Shown: piece by piece, positions 47,452-56,495 of the stretch | How the letters are laid out: every line of letters starts with the position of its first letter | Position numbering within the stretch: position 1 is the first letter of the stretch | NCBI GenBank assembly: GCA_023259055.1 | Contig: JAHFQZ010000002.1 | Coordinates: 552,290 to 616,289 of the forward strand | Length of the DNA: 64,000 bases | Direction: 5' to 3' | Source of the DNA: Nitrosomonadales bacterium | GTDB lineage: Bacteria; Pseudomonadota; Gammaproteobacteria; Burkholderiales; Gallionellaceae | Notes under the pieces: model-generated | Database searches by the model: none | What the model saw: the letters and a program-made list of their open reading frames with translations, nothing else | Told to the model about the DNA's origin: nothing | Position numbers and translations under genes: made by a program

Positions 47452-48324
47452 ATGAAACTAGCCCGCATCACCACCCGCCCCCCGCATCTGGTGCCAGCGC
47501 TCGAAGCGTTGGCCCGGCGCGCGGATCATCAGTCGGCGGCGCAGACCCTGCTGGATGAGCTCAGCGGTATCACCGTACTCGTCGCCAGAAAATTTACCAA
47601 TGAGCGGACGGCAGATGGCATGCTCGATGCGTTTCACCTGACGGTGGGATGCATCTCGCTGGGAATCAGTCAGGCGGATATTCCTCAAGACGGAAATGCG
47701 CAATTGACCTTCCTGCTGCACCACGGTGCGGAATATGTTTTTCAGATGGGCTTCCGGCATGTCAAGGAGTTGGCCTCCCTGCCTTATACGGCATTCATTT
47801 CGGGGTTCGATAACGACCCGTTTGTGCAGCAGCGCGACATCAAAGTGCTGTTCATGGAGATTTGCCGCGCAGACCCCCTCGCGGCATGGACGGGAGATGA
47901 AATCTACAAACGCGGATTGCTGGAACGCCAGAACAACCAGAGGATGGTGTCGTGCGCAAAATTGCTGCGCCAGAAGCATTACGCCGGGCCGGTCAATGAC
48001 CCCGATATGGATGCCCATGCGGTGATCGCAATTGCGGTTATTTTCGCGATTGCCGGTGACGGACCCATCGTCGCGCGGGTCAGGCAAAAAGATCTCGAAA
48101 CCCTGATCCACGGTGTTCGGAAAACCCCGCCGGATATCGATGCAGGGTGGAGCGCATTGCTGAAAAAAGTCCCGTCTACCTATCATCCCATCCTGCAAGA
48201 ATGCATGAATGAGTTCAGAAACACGATAGTGAGAAAGATCCTGTCGAAAACCGGAATCAAAACAATCCTCACCGAGCTGCAGAATTCATACGCCGGTGGC
48301 GAGCTGGACGTCGACTATGACTGA
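47452..48324 (+). CDS. Hypothetical protein of J-domain cassette, 290 aa
   Basis: This is a soluble, mostly helical protein with the patterns FHLTVGCISLGISQADIPQD, FQMGFRHVKELASLPYTAFI and HYAGPVNDPDMDAHAVIAI. No signal, membrane segment or catalytic motif is recognised. It lies 41 bp after the previous gene and closes the cassette; the next gene is convergent. Unassigned. Confidence 0.6.
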   Translation: MKLARITTRPPHLVPALEALARRADHQSAAQTLLDELSGITVLVARKFTNERTADGMLDAFHLTVGCISLGISQADIPQDGNAQLTFLLHHGAEYVFQMGFRHVKELASLPYTAFISGFDNDPFVQQRDIKVLFMEICRADPLAAWTGDEIYKRGLLERQNNQRMVSCAKLLRQKHYAGPVNDPDMDAHAVIAIAVIFAIAGDGPIVARVRQKDLETLIHGVRKTPPDIDAGWSALLKKVPSTYHPILQECMNEFRNTIVRKILSKTGIKTILTELQNSYAGGELDVDYD

Positions 48325-48363
48325 CAGGTCACCGCACCTTTCTGCTGCGCGGGTGCGCAGGCT

Positions 48364-49080
48364 TTAAAAACGCTCCTGCGGCATCAGGTAGCTCCATTGC
48401 CCTGCCGGCAATTTGCCCATGGACACGCGACCGATGCGGATGCGTTTCATCGCGAGCACTTTTAGTCCGACGCTTTTGCACATGTGCGCGATCTGGCCGG
48501 GTTGCGCGCCTTTGAGTGCGAAGCGCAGCCGGGTTTCGTTTTGCCAGCTCACTTTGGCCGGTGGCAGTGCGCGCCCGTTATACGTAAGCCCGTGCCTGAG
48601 CAGCTTGAGGCCTTCCGGGGGCAGCTCGCCGGCAACCTCGACGATATATTCCTGTTCGAGTGTGGCGGCATCTTCGCTGAGTTTGCGCGCCGCGCGCCAG
48701 TCCTGGGTGAATATCACCATGCCGCTGGCATTGCGCTCCAGCGGGATGTGCTGGGTGAGCCTGAGGAAGTGCTGCTTGAGCATGCGGATACCGGAGGGAT
48801 CGTTTGCTACGCGCGTTTCGGGGCGGATCAGTTGCAGCGCGGCGCTGGGGTTTACGCCTGTATCAGCCGGCTGGTGCAGCAGGATAGTGACGGGCTCTGC
48901 CGCTGTAAGGCTGGCTTCGGGGTGCAGCTCGATCCTTTGCTCCGACACCATCAATTGCGGCTCCTCCACCACCAGGCCATCAACCATCACCCAACCGCCC
49001 GCGATGTAAAGTTCGGCCTCACGCCGGGAGCATGGGAGTATTTCGGCCAGGCGTTTTGCGAGACGAACTGGTGCTCTCAT
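48364..49080 (-). CDS. S4-domain pseudouridine-synthase-like protein (RsuA/RluF group)
   Basis: An N-terminal S4 RNA-binding domain (RLAKRLAEILPCSRREAELY to about residue 60) is followed by the RsuA/RluB/RluF catalytic domain. The family's catalytic aspartate normally sits in GRLDxxTEGLLLLTND; here the segment reads PLERNASGMVIFTQD, with glutamate in that place. The rest of the fold (LRFALKGAQPGQIAHMCKSV, GLKVLAMKRIRIGRVSMGKL) is kept. It may be inactive, bind RNA only, or use an unusual catalyst. Confidence 0.85.
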   Translation of the reverse strand: MRAPVRLAKRLAEILPCSRREAELYIAGGWVMVDGLVVEEPQLMVSEQRIELHPEASLTAAEPVTILLHQPADTGVNPSAALQLIRPETRVANDPSGIRMLKQHFLRLTQHIPLERNASGMVIFTQDWRAARKLSEDAATLEQEYIVEVAGELPPEGLKLLRHGLTYNGRALPPAKVSWQNETRLRFALKGAQPGQIAHMCKSVGLKVLAMKRIRIGRVSMGKLPAGQWSYLMPQERF

Positions 49081-49197
49081 GAAAAGTGCCTAATGGAAAC
49101 GTGGGGCGGCATTGTAATCGCCCGGTGGTGAAAACCTGCAACGATCATGCAAGGTCTGTTGTGCTGAAGTAGAAAAAATTCGAAGGCAGGCGATTGC

Positions 49198-49273
49198 TGG
49201 TGGAGGTGATCAGGATCGAACTGACGACCTTCTGATTGCGAACCAGACGCTCTCCCAACTGAGCTACACCCCC
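49198..49273 (-). tRNA. tRNA-Ala (anticodon CGC)
   Basis: The cloverleaf is complete, 76 nt, with 3' CCA encoded. Acceptor GGGGGTG pairs with CACCTCC (one G-U), the D arm is GCTC/GAGC, the anticodon arm TCTGG-TTCGCAA-TCAGA gives CGC, and the T arm is GTCAG-TTCGATC-CTGAT. CGC reads GCG alanine codons and complements the TGC isoacceptor in the rRNA operon. Confidence 0.93.
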
Positions 49274-49288
49274 ACGGTCAGCAAGATG

Positions 49289-50014
49289 CTAAACAGAAAT
49301 CTGCCGTTTGGGAAGTGGCAATCCGGCTATACGGTAGAAATTGCGAAGATCAGTCAGGTCGTCGAATACCGCCGCTGCGCCCGAAAAATCCTGGTTGCGT
49401 GTGTAGCGGTTGGTGATAACGAAAGTCTTAATGCCTGCCGCAAGGCTGGAGCGCAGGCCGTTTTCGGAATCTTCCAGTGCGATGCAATCGGCAGCATGTA
49501 GCCCCAGTTTTTCCAGCACCCAGAAATATATATCCGGCGCGGGCTTCTTGTGCGGCACGATGTCGCCGCAGCCGATCACCTCGAACCAGCTTTCTCCGTC
49601 CGCCCCCAGACCTTGCTGCAGCAGCGTGGCTACGTTTTCCGGTGAAGTGGTGGTGGCGACGGCAAGGCGGATGCCGCCGTTGCGCGCATCCGTCAGGAGT
49701 TGCCTGATACCGGGGCGAAACGGGATCAGGCCTTCGCGCAGCATCGTGTTGTAGTGTGAGGTTTTTACCTTGTGCAGATGTTTTACGAATTCTTCAAAAT
49801 CTTCGGGCCTGGTAAAGCCGGCCAGAAAGCTTTCAACGAAATATTTGATGCGTTCCTTGCCGCCGGTTACCTTGAGCAGCTTGTCGTACAGCTCAGCGTC
49901 CCAGCTCCAGTCGAGTCCGTTTTCGGCAAAGGCCTTGTTGAACGATAGTCGGTGTCCGTCCTCGGTATCAGCGAGCGTGCCGTCCACGTCGAAAATGATG
50001 GCTTTGATTGTCAT
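49289..50014 (-). CDS. cbbY: HAD phosphatase, CbbY-like
   Basis: CbbY removes phosphate from xylulose-1,5-bisphosphate, a Rubisco inhibitor. The 241-residue protein has FDVDGTLADTEDGHRLSFNK, the nearby DWSWDAELYDKLLKVTGG typical of this group, and CIALEDSENGLRSSLAAGIK. The match points to a Calvin-cycle organism. It could also be a related sugar phosphatase of the same subfamily. It follows a 15-bp gap from the tRNA gene. Confidence 0.85.
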   Translation of the reverse strand: MTIKAIIFDVDGTLADTEDGHRLSFNKAFAENGLDWSWDAELYDKLLKVTGGKERIKYFVESFLAGFTRPEDFEEFVKHLHKVKTSHYNTMLREGLIPFRPGIRQLLTDARNGGIRLAVATTTSPENVATLLQQGLGADGESWFEVIGCGDIVPHKKPAPDIYFWVLEKLGLHAADCIALEDSENGLRSSLAAGIKTFVITNRYTRNQDFSGAAAVFDDLTDLRNFYRIAGLPLPKRQISV

Positions 50015-50103
50015 GTCGAGCCGTTTTGAAAAAACATTGTCCGCTGATTAAACAGATTGCTTTACATTAATCTGTTTCATCTGCGTAATCTGCGGATGAA
50101 CCC

Positions 50104-51456
50104 TTAGCGCATGCCCGGCATCATGCCCTTCATGCCGCGCATCATCTTCGCCATGCCACCGCCCTTGCCGAACATTTTCATCATCTTCTGGGTTTGTTCG
50201 AACTGGTTGAGCAACTGGTTGACATGCATTACCTGCACTCCAGCCCCGGCGGCGATGCGCCGTTTGCGCGAGGCCTTGATGAGTTCCGGCTTGCTTCGTT
50301 CCAGCGGCGTCATCGAGTTGATGATGCCTTCCAGGCGATTGATGGACTTGTCATCCACCTTGGAGCCTGCCGCGGCCTGGCTGAGTTGCGCGGGCAGCTT
50401 GTCCATCAGCGCAGCCATGCCGCCCATCTTGCGCATCTGCACAATCTGCATCTTGAAATCGTTGAGGTCGAAGCCTTCGCCCTTCTTGACCTTTTTGGCG
50501 AGCTTTTCCGCCTCTGCGATGTCTACGCCGCGATGTGCTTCTTCGATCAGCGACAGCACATCGCCCATGCCGAGCACTCGCGAGGCCATGCGTTCGGGAT
50601 GGAAGGCTTCAAGGCCGCCGGGCTTCTCGCTTACGCCGACGAACTTGATCGGCTTGCCGGTGATCTGTCGCACCGACAGGGCCGCACCGCCGCGCGCATC
50701 ACCGTCCAGCTTGGTGAGGATTACTCCGGTCAGCGGTAGCGCGTCGCCGAACGCCTTGGCGGTGTTCACTGCGTCCTGTCCGGTCATCGCATCGACTACG
50801 AACAACGTCTCGATCGGTTTGAGCGCGGCGTGCAACTGCCGGATTTCCTCCATCATCGCGGCATCGATAGCCAATCGTCCGGCGGTATCGACGATCAGAA
50901 CATCGTGGTAATGCCTGCGCGCATAGTCCAGCGCAGCCAGCGCGATGTCCTGCGGTTTCTGGCTGATGTCCGAGGCGAAGAAATCGATCTCCAGTTGCTG
51001 CGCCAGCGTGCGTAATTGCTCGATCGCCGCCGGGCGATAGACGTCGCAACTGACCAGCAGTACTTTCTTTTTCTGCTGGTCGCGCAGCAGCTTCGCGAGC
51101 TTGCCGCAGGTGGTGGTTTTACCGGCACCCTGCAAGCCGGCCATCAGGATCACGGCGGGCGGGGTGATAGCCAGATTGAGCGCGTCGTTGTGCTCGCCCA
51201 TCAGTTTGGTGAGTTCGCGGTGCACCACGCCGATCAGTGCCTGGCCCGGATTCAGGTTGCCGATGACTTCCTGCCCGAGCGCGGCTTCCTTGACCTGAGC
51301 GATGAAATCCTTGACGACCGGCAGCGCAACGTCGGCTTCGAGCAGCGCCATGCGCACTTCGCGCAAGGTATCCTGGATGTTGCTTTCGGTAAGACGCGCC
51401 TGCCCGCGCAGCGTTTTGATGACGCCGGAAAGGCGGTTGGTAAGGTTGTCCAGCAT
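50104..51456 (-). CDS. ffh: Signal recognition particle protein
   Basis: Ffh binds signal peptides at the ribosome and targets membrane proteins with 4.5S RNA. The 450-residue protein has the NG GTPase (MAGLQGAGKTTTCGKLA, VDTAGRLAIDAAMMEE, LTKLDGDARGGAALS) and a methionine-rich M domain (QKMMKMFGKGGGMAKMMRGM). It is complete, and divergent from the ypjD-like gene. Confidence 0.98.
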   Translation of the reverse strand: MLDNLTNRLSGVIKTLRGQARLTESNIQDTLREVRMALLEADVALPVVKDFIAQVKEAALGQEVIGNLNPGQALIGVVHRELTKLMGEHNDALNLAITPPAVILMAGLQGAGKTTTCGKLAKLLRDQQKKKVLLVSCDVYRPAAIEQLRTLAQQLEIDFFASDISQKPQDIALAALDYARRHYHDVLIVDTAGRLAIDAAMMEEIRQLHAALKPIETLFVVDAMTGQDAVNTAKAFGDALPLTGVILTKLDGDARGGAALSVRQITGKPIKFVGVSEKPGGLEAFHPERMASRVLGMGDVLSLIEEAHRGVDIAEAEKLAKKVKKGEGFDLNDFKMQIVQMRKMGGMAALMDKLPAQLSQAAAGSKVDDKSINRLEGIINSMTPLERSKPELIKASRKRRIAAGAGVQVMHVNQLLNQFEQTQKMMKMFGKGGGMAKMMRGMKGMMPGMR

Positions 51457-51515
51457 ATGGGTATGGTGTTGCTTATGGTGTAGAATTCGCGAAGTCTAAA
51501 ACATCCTGATAAAAA

Positions 51516-52328
51516 ATGTCTAATCTTCTCCTGTCGCTGATCGCTTCTGCCGCCTATGGCGTGCTGGCCGCCTATTTCTGGCGGGCGCAGGGACGCGGCG
51601 AGGAAGATGTGGTGAGCCGCGGGGCAATGGGGCACCTGGTGTTGATACCATTGGCTTTACACGGTTACCTGCTTTCCCATGATGTGTTTGCCAATGGCGG
51701 ATTCAATCTGAGCCTGCTTAACGCGCTGTCGATGATTTTCTGGTTGACGCTGTTGGTGTATTGGCTGGCGCGTTTTTTCTATCCCATAGGCGGATTGCAG
51801 GCGCTGGTGCTGCCTCTGGCTGCGTTGGCCGTATTGTTGCCGGAGCTTTTCCCGTCAGCGCACCAGCTTGAAAATACCGGTTTGTTTGCCTTCAGGGCGC
51901 ACATCACCGCTGCGATGCTGGCCTATAGTTTGTTTACCATCGCCATGCTGCACGCGGTGCTGATCTCGCAGGTGGAGAAACGTTTGCATCACGCGAACAT
52001 GCCGCGCGTCCTGAGAAGCCTGCCGCCGCTGTTGACCATGGAAACCCTGCTGTTCCGCATGATAGCCATCGGTTTTGTGTTACTGACGCTGACGCTGGCA
52101 TCCGGCGCGGTATTTTCCGAGGAAATATTCGGCAAGGCCTGGCAGTTCAACCACAAGGTGCTGTTCGGATTTATATCCTGGGGAGTGTTCGCCGTGCTGC
52201 TGCGGGGGCATTATTCCTATGGTTGGCGCGGGCGTACTGCGGTGCGCTGGACAGTGAGCGGATTTGTGTTTTTGCTGTTGGCTTACCTGGGTACCAGGTT
52301 TGTTCTGGAAGTGCTGCTGCACCGATGA
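51516..52328 (+). CDS. YpjD-type membrane protein, cytochrome c assembly family
   Basis: This 270-residue protein has about eight membrane helices and the CcmC/CcmF/CcsA-like segments FLLLAYLGTRFVLEVLL and GKAWQFNHKVLFGFISWGVF. The strict WxWD haem motif is absent. E. coli ypjD is also adjacent to ffh, so this is the same gene. Exact role unknown; a haem- or metal-handling function is likely. It is divergent from ffh, 59 bp apart. Confidence 0.85.
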   Translation: MSNLLLSLIASAAYGVLAAYFWRAQGRGEEDVVSRGAMGHLVLIPLALHGYLLSHDVFANGGFNLSLLNALSMIFWLTLLVYWLARFFYPIGGLQALVLPLAALAVLLPELFPSAHQLENTGLFAFRAHITAAMLAYSLFTIAMLHAVLISQVEKRLHHANMPRVLRSLPPLLTMETLLFRMIAIGFVLLTLTLASGAVFSEEIFGKAWQFNHKVLFGFISWGVFAVLLRGHYSYGWRGRTAVRWTVSGFVFLLLAYLGTRFVLEVLLHR

Positions 52329-52350
52329 AAACCCATTGATTTTCTATGGG

Positions 52351-52380
52351 TTGCAAGAAGTGCCTCAAATGTCGTAGAAT
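52351..52380 (+). promoter_or_regulatory. Promoter of the rpsP operon
   Basis: TTGCAA, an 18-bp spacer and TAGAAT lie 45 bp before the rpsP start codon. The match is moderate to good and the position fits. Confidence 0.55.
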
Positions 52381-52424
52381 TCGCGCCCTTTTGCTGGGCC
52401 AACTAACTTGAATAGGTTTTTTAT

Positions 52425-52676
52425 ATGGTAATCATTCGTCTTTCCCGTGGCGGTTCCAAGAATCGTCCGTTTTTCAATGTGGTGGTAGCCGATTCGCGCA
52501 ACCGCCGCGACGGCCGTTTCATCGAGCGCGTCGGTTTCTACAATCCGCTCGTTGCGGAAGGCCAGGAAGCGTTGCGCCTGCAACTGGAGCGCGTGAGCCA
52601 TTGGCAAAGCAAGGGTGCTCAATTGAGCGACACCGTTGCCAAGCTGGTCAAGCGCGCCGGAGCTGTGGCAGCCTGA
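52425..52676 (+). CDS. rpsP: Ribosomal protein bS16
   Basis: This 83-residue 30S protein begins [20 protein letters not shown] and keeps the family core [13 protein letters not shown]. First gene of the conserved rpsP-rimM-trmD-rplS operon. It is followed after 8 bp by rimM. Confidence 0.98.
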   Translation: MVIIRLSRGGSKNRPFFNVVVADSRNRRDGRFIERVGFYNPLVAEGQEALRLQLERVSHWQSKGAQLSDTVAKLVKRAGAVAA

Positions 52677-52684
52677 TTTAAAGA

Positions 52685-53230
52685 GTGTCGCTGTCCAAGC
52701 CTGACGAAGCATGTTCCATGGTAATCATGGGGCGTATTGCAGCCGCACATGGCATTCGCGGTTTGGTCAAGATCCAGCCGTTCACCGAGCATCTTGATAG
52801 CCTGCTGGATTATCGGACGTGGTGGATCGGCCATGAGCACGGCCCGTGGCGCGAGGTTGAAGCCGTGCAGTGCGAGGTGCATGCTAAAACGCTGGTTGCA
52901 CAATTGCCGGATTGCCCGGACCGCACTGCCGCCGAGAAACTGAAAGGTTTGCTGATCGCCGTGCCGCGCAGCAGCTTGCCTAGGCAGGACGAAGGCGAAT
53001 ACTACTGGTCTGATCTGGTTGGACTAGCAGTGGTGAATGAAGCGGGCGTGCCGCTGGGCACAGTAACCAACCTGCTGGAAACCGGCGCGAACGAGGTGTT
53101 GAGCGTGCAGGGTGACGGCGGCGAAATTTTGATCCCGTTTGTGGCTTCGGTCATCAAGCAGGTGGATTTGAAAAACAGGACCATCCGGGTGGATTGGGCT
53201 TTGGATTATTATGCGGATTACCTGAGATGA
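52685..53230 (+). CDS. rimM: Ribosome maturation factor RimM
   Basis: RimM binds uS19 and helps mature the 30S head. The protein has [20 protein letters not shown], the two beta-barrel halves and the PRC-like end ([39 protein letters not shown]). The start is uncertain: GTG at 52685 gives 181 residues and ATG at 52718 gives 170. The stop overlaps the trmD start by 4 bp. Confidence 0.95.
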   Translation: MSLSKPDEACSMVIMGRIAAAHGIRGLVKIQPFTEHLDSLLDYRTWWIGHEHGPWREVEAVQCEVHAKTLVAQLPDCPDRTAAEKLKGLLIAVPRSSLPRQDEGEYYWSDLVGLAVVNEAGVPLGTVTNLLETGANEVLSVQGDGGEILIPFVASVIKQVDLKNRTIRVDWALDYYADYLR

Positions 53231-54018
53231 TTTTTGATGTCATCACTTTGTTTCCGCAGATGTTCGATGCGCTGACGCAATATGGCATCACGCGGCGCGC
53301 GGCAGAACAGGGAAGTTATGTTTTAAAGACGTGGAATCCGCGCGATTTCACCACGGATAATTACCGCACCATCGATGACCGCCCCTACGGTGGCGGCCCC
53401 GGAATGGTGATGCTGGCAGAGCCGCTGGCAGGCGCGATCAACGCGGCCAGACAGCGGCAGGCGGCCAGCGGGGTAGCAAAGAGCCGCGTGGTGTATATGT
53501 CGCCGCAAGGCAGGTTGCTGACCCATGCGCTGGTCAAAGAATTGGTGGCGCAGCCTGATGAAGGTTTGATCCTGCTGGCGGGGCGTTACGAAGGCATAGA
53601 TGAACGCCTGCTGCGCCAGTATGTGGATGAAGAAATTTCCATCGGCGATTATGTGTTGTCCGGTGGCGAGTTGGCGGCGATGGTGTTGATGGATAGTCTG
53701 GTACGACAATTGCCCGGTGTGTTGGGCGATGCCGAATCGGCCGAGCAGGATTCGTTTGTGCAGGGCTTGCTGGATTGCCCGCACTACACCCGCCCGGAGC
53801 AGTTTAATGCGGAAGCCGTGCCCCCGGTGTTGTTGTCCGGCAATCATGCGGACATACAGCGTTGGCGGCTTCAGCAGTCGTTGGGCAGGACATGGTTGCG
53901 CAGGCCGGATCTATTGGCCAAGCGTGATTTGACAAAAGAGGAGTCTCGGCTTCTGGCGGCATTTCAGGATGCCTATCAGAAGGAACAAGGTCCGATAACT
54001 AAAGGAGCAGTAAAGTGA
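53227..54018 (+). CDS. trmD: tRNA (guanine-N1)-methyltransferase
   Basis: TrmD methylates G37 next to the anticodon of tRNAs that read CNN codons, protecting the reading frame. The 263-residue SPOUT enzyme has the N-terminal [20 protein letters not shown], then [40 protein letters not shown] and [20 protein letters not shown]. The start at 53227 lies in the ATGA overlapping the rimM stop; the longer upstream frame is rejected. Confidence 0.98.
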   Translation: MIFDVITLFPQMFDALTQYGITRRAAEQGSYVLKTWNPRDFTTDNYRTIDDRPYGGGPGMVMLAEPLAGAINAARQRQAASGVAKSRVVYMSPQGRLLTHALVKELVAQPDEGLILLAGRYEGIDERLLRQYVDEEISIGDYVLSGGELAAMVLMDSLVRQLPGVLGDAESAEQDSFVQGLLDCPHYTRPEQFNAEAVPPVLLSGNHADIQRWRLQQSLGRTWLRRPDLLAKRDLTKEESRLLAAFQDAYQKEQGPITKGAVK

Positions 54019-54377
54019 ATTTGATCGAAACATTGGAACAAGAGGAAATCGCCCGTCTGGGTAAAACGATTCCTCATTTTTCGCCCGGCGATACCGTTAT
54101 CGTCAACGTGAATGTGGTCGAAGGCGAACGCAAGCGCGTTCAGGCTTTCGAAGGTATCGTGATTGCCAAGCGCAATCGCGGCCTGAATTCCGGCTTCATC
54201 GTGCGCAAGATTTCCGCCGGTGAAGGTGTGGAACGCACCTTCCAGACTTACTCGCCGATCATCGCCAGCATCGAAGTGAAGCGTCGCGGTTCAGTACGCC
54301 GCGCCAAGCTCTACTTCCTGCGTGATCGTTCCGGCAAGTCGGCACGTATCAAAGAAAAACTGGCAATACGCGCCTAA
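54015..54377 (+). CDS. rplS: Ribosomal protein bL19, GTG start
   Basis: This 120-residue 50S protein near the 30S interface reads (M)[18 protein letters not shown] and has [20 protein letters not shown] and [20 protein letters not shown]. The GTG start overlaps the trmD stop (GTGA); GGAG lies seven bases upstream, inside trmD. It ends the operon, with a terminator 25 bp after the stop. Confidence 0.98.
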   Translation: MNLIETLEQEEIARLGKTIPHFSPGDTVIVNVNVVEGERKRVQAFEGIVIAKRNRGLNSGFIVRKISAGEGVERTFQTYSPIIASIEVKRRGSVRRAKLYFLRDRSGKSARIKEKLAIRA

Positions 54378-54401
54378 ACGCGAGCAGGTTTTTCGGCATG
54401 A

Positions 54402-54432
54402 AAAAAACGGGAGCTCATCGCTCCCGTTTTTT
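54402..54432 (+). terminator. Rho-independent terminator after rplS
   Basis: AAAAAACGGGAGC pairs with GCTCCCGTTTTTT over a 5-base loop. The stem is GC-rich and the T run complete, so this is a strong terminator on the plus strand, with A's on the other side that would also allow use in reverse. Confidence 0.93.
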
Positions 54433-54454
54433 ATTTGTGCGCTATTATCACGGC

Positions 54455-54919
54455 ATGGACTATCAGGCAAAACTATCCGTACCTTTTGGAGTGCTCGGCA
54501 TCCGCTGCACCGGGGATACGCTGACCGGCATCGACTTTCTGCCGACAAGCGAAAAGCAACAGCGCGCCACCAGTGCATTCGCGAAAACCGTTTGCGAACA
54601 GTTACAACGTTACCTGGAAAACCCCGACGCGCAATTTTCCGTGCCGCTTAAATTGAATGGAACCCCTCACCAGCAAAAAGTCTGGCAAGCCATGCTGGAT
54701 ATCCCGCGAGGGCAAACTCGCAGCTACGGCGAGTTGGCTTCCGAACTGAAATCATGCGCGCAAGCCGTTGGCCAAGCCTGTGGCGCAAATCCGATTCCCG
54801 TCATCGTTCCCTGTCATCGCATCGTGGGCAAGGCCGGTCTGGGTGGCTTTGCCCGCCACACGAGCGGCACGCATCTGGACATCAAGCGCTGGCTACTGGC
54901 GCATGAGGGTGCGTTATGA
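54455..54919 (+). CDS. ogt: Methylated-DNA-[protein]-cysteine S-methyltransferase
   Basis: Ogt takes O6-methyl groups from guanine onto its own cysteine in a single-turnover reaction. The 154-residue protein has the acceptor site VIVPCHRIVGKAGLGGFAR and TRSYGELASELKSCAQAVG. The start at 54455 (MDYQAKLSVPFGVLGI) is typical; 19 codons upstream, within the terminator, are rejected. No clear ribosome binding site. Confidence 0.95.
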   Translation: MDYQAKLSVPFGVLGIRCTGDTLTGIDFLPTSEKQQRATSAFAKTVCEQLQRYLENPDAQFSVPLKLNGTPHQQKVWQAMLDIPRGQTRSYGELASELKSCAQAVGQACGANPIPVIVPCHRIVGKAGLGGFARHTSGTHLDIKRWLLAHEGAL

Positions 54920-54938
54920 ACTTGGATATAACAACCGA

Positions 54939-55057
54939 TCCACGAAATTCACGCAAACCACGAAAGAAACCAATGAAAAACTCAAGTGCAGCCATACACC
55001 TTTTCTTGCTCAATTCTTTGTGTAGCTAAAGTTCGTGAATTTCGTGTTTTTCGTGGA
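54939..55057. repeat. MITE-like element, relative of 36421-36538
   Basis: TCCACGAAATTCACG at the left is matched by CGTGAATTTCGTGTTTTTCGTGGA at the right. The right end equals, in reverse, the left end of the element near trpD (TCCACGAAAAACACGAAA). The 119-bp element lies between ogt and xerD and has no coding frame. Confidence 0.75.
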
Positions 55058-55074
55058 CAAAAAAGGTTTTTAGA

Positions 55075-55971
55075 GTGCATAACGCCGACCTCCTTGACGA
55101 ATTCAGCGACAACCTGTGGCTGGAAGACGGCCTGTCACGCAACACGCTGGACAGTTACCGGCGCGACCTGACCAAGTTCGCCGCATGGCTGGAGAAGCAG
55201 CGCGACGCATCCATCCTGCAAGCCACGCACGGCGACATCCAGGGCTACCTCGCCTACCTGGTCGCGAAGCAAAAAGCCAAACCCAGCAGCACCGGGCGCA
55301 ATATCTCCAGCCTGAAGCGGCTGTTCAGATATTTGCTGCGGCAAGGCAAGATCGCTACCGATCCCACGCTGCAGATCGACACGCCCAAGCTGCCGCGCAA
55401 TCTGCCCAAGAGCCTCACCGAGCAGGACGTCGAGCAACTGCTCGATGCGCCGGACAACCAGACACCGCTGGGCCTGCGCGACCGAACGATGTTCGAGGTG
55501 TTGTACGCCACCGGCCTGCGCGTGTCGGAGCTGGTGACGCTGCGCACCACGCAGGTAAGCATGGATATGGGCGTGGTGCGCGTGATGGGCAAGGGCAGCA
55601 AGGAGCGCCTTGTGCCGCTCGGTGAAGAAGCGCTGGACTGGCTGCGCCGCTATCTGGCCGATGGACGCGGTGTGTTGCTGGGCAGGCAGATGAGCGATTC
55701 GCTGTTCGTCACCTCACGCGGCGAAGGCATGACGCGCCAGATGTTCTGGTACCTGATCAAGAAGCACGCAAAAACGGGTGGGCTGAACAAATCGCTGTCG
55801 CCGCACACGTTGCGCCACGCCTTCGCCACACACCTGCTGAATCACGGTGCGGATTTGCGCGTGGTGCAGATGTTATTGGGTCATGCGGATATTTCCACCA
55901 CTCAGATTTATACGCATGTGGCGCGGGAACGGTTGAAGCAGTTGCATGCGATGCATCATCCGAGGGGGTAG
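55075..55971 (+). CDS. xerD: Tyrosine recombinase XerD
   Basis: XerD, with XerC, resolves chromosome dimers at dif. The 298-residue protein has the catalytic residues in ATGLRVSELVTL (Arg), SPHTLRHAFATHLLNHGADL (His-x-x-Arg), LGHADISTTQIYTHVAR (His and the nucleophile Tyr). The start is a GTG at 55075. It is a housekeeping recombinase, not a phage integrase; no attachment site lies near it. Confidence 0.96.
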   Translation: MHNADLLDEFSDNLWLEDGLSRNTLDSYRRDLTKFAAWLEKQRDASILQATHGDIQGYLAYLVAKQKAKPSSTGRNISSLKRLFRYLLRQGKIATDPTLQIDTPKLPRNLPKSLTEQDVEQLLDAPDNQTPLGLRDRTMFEVLYATGLRVSELVTLRTTQVSMDMGVVRVMGKGSKERLVPLGEEALDWLRRYLADGRGVLLGRQMSDSLFVTSRGEGMTRQMFWYLIKKHAKTGGLNKSLSPHTLRHAFATHLLNHGADLRVVQMLLGHADISTTQIYTHVARERLKQLHAMHHPRG

Positions 55972-55983
55972 CTCTGTAATAAA

Positions 55984-56016
55984 GAACGTTCATGCTTCGA
56001 ATCTCAGGGCGAACGG
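55984..56016. repeat. Shortened REP-type sequence
   Basis: GAACGTTCATGCTTCGA followed by ATCTCAGGGCGAACGG repeats parts of the palindrome at 38342-38404, with the centre deleted. It lies between the convergent xerD and folB genes. Confidence 0.6.
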
Positions 56017-56025
56017 CCCTCTTAA

Positions 56026-56382
56026 CTATTTAACCTGTCCCCGCTCAATACTAACCCCAACCATCTTGCAATTCCGTATTGCCTGCAATTTTGCAACGCT
56101 GACCTTGACCCACGGTGCGTTGAAGTCCTTGAGGATGATTTGCGCGATGTGTTCGGCCAAGGTTTCCAGCAGGGAGAAATGTCCTTCGCTCAGAACAGTC
56201 TGGATGTGCTGTGCAACTTCTGCGTAATTTAGCGCGTCACCGATGTTGTCTGTTTGGCAGGCGCGGCTGTCGGGCAGGGCAATGTCGAGGTCGAGTTGCA
56301 GGGTCTGCGGCACACGCTTTTCCCATTCGTAGATGCCGATCAGGGTGGTGACCTTGAGTTCGCGTAAAAAGATGATATCCAT
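56026..56382 (-). CDS. folB: Dihydroneopterin aldolase
   Basis: FolB cleaves dihydroneopterin in folate synthesis. The 118-residue protein begins MDIIFLRELKVTTLIGIYEW and has DALNYAEVAQHIQTVLSEGH and FSLLETLAEHIAQIILKDF, the usual YAEV and LETLA motifs with the catalytic Glu. It is divergent from plsY, which is also a common arrangement. Confidence 0.96.
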   Translation of the reverse strand: MDIIFLRELKVTTLIGIYEWEKRVPQTLQLDLDIALPDSRACQTDNIGDALNYAEVAQHIQTVLSEGHFSLLETLAEHIAQIILKDFNAPWVKVSVAKLQAIRNCKMVGVSIERGQVK

Positions 56383-56437
56383 ATGTGCCTAAATAACTTT
56401 AAGACCTTTGCACAACGTTACGAGCGCAGCAGGTGTG

Positions 56438-56465
56438 TTGAGGTCTTGTTAGATTCGCGTAAAAT
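56438..56465 (+). promoter_or_regulatory. Promoter of plsY
   Basis: TTGAGG, a 16-bp spacer and TAAAAT lie 31 bp before the plsY start codon. Both hexamers match sigma-70 moderately. Confidence 0.5.
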
Positions 56466-56495
56466 CCGCGCTTCTTCAATTCTAAGGCATTCCCG

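Noticed and set aside
55075..55971. Phage integrase or integron
   Set aside because: The sequence is a standard XerD with no attachment site, phage genes or cassette array nearby.
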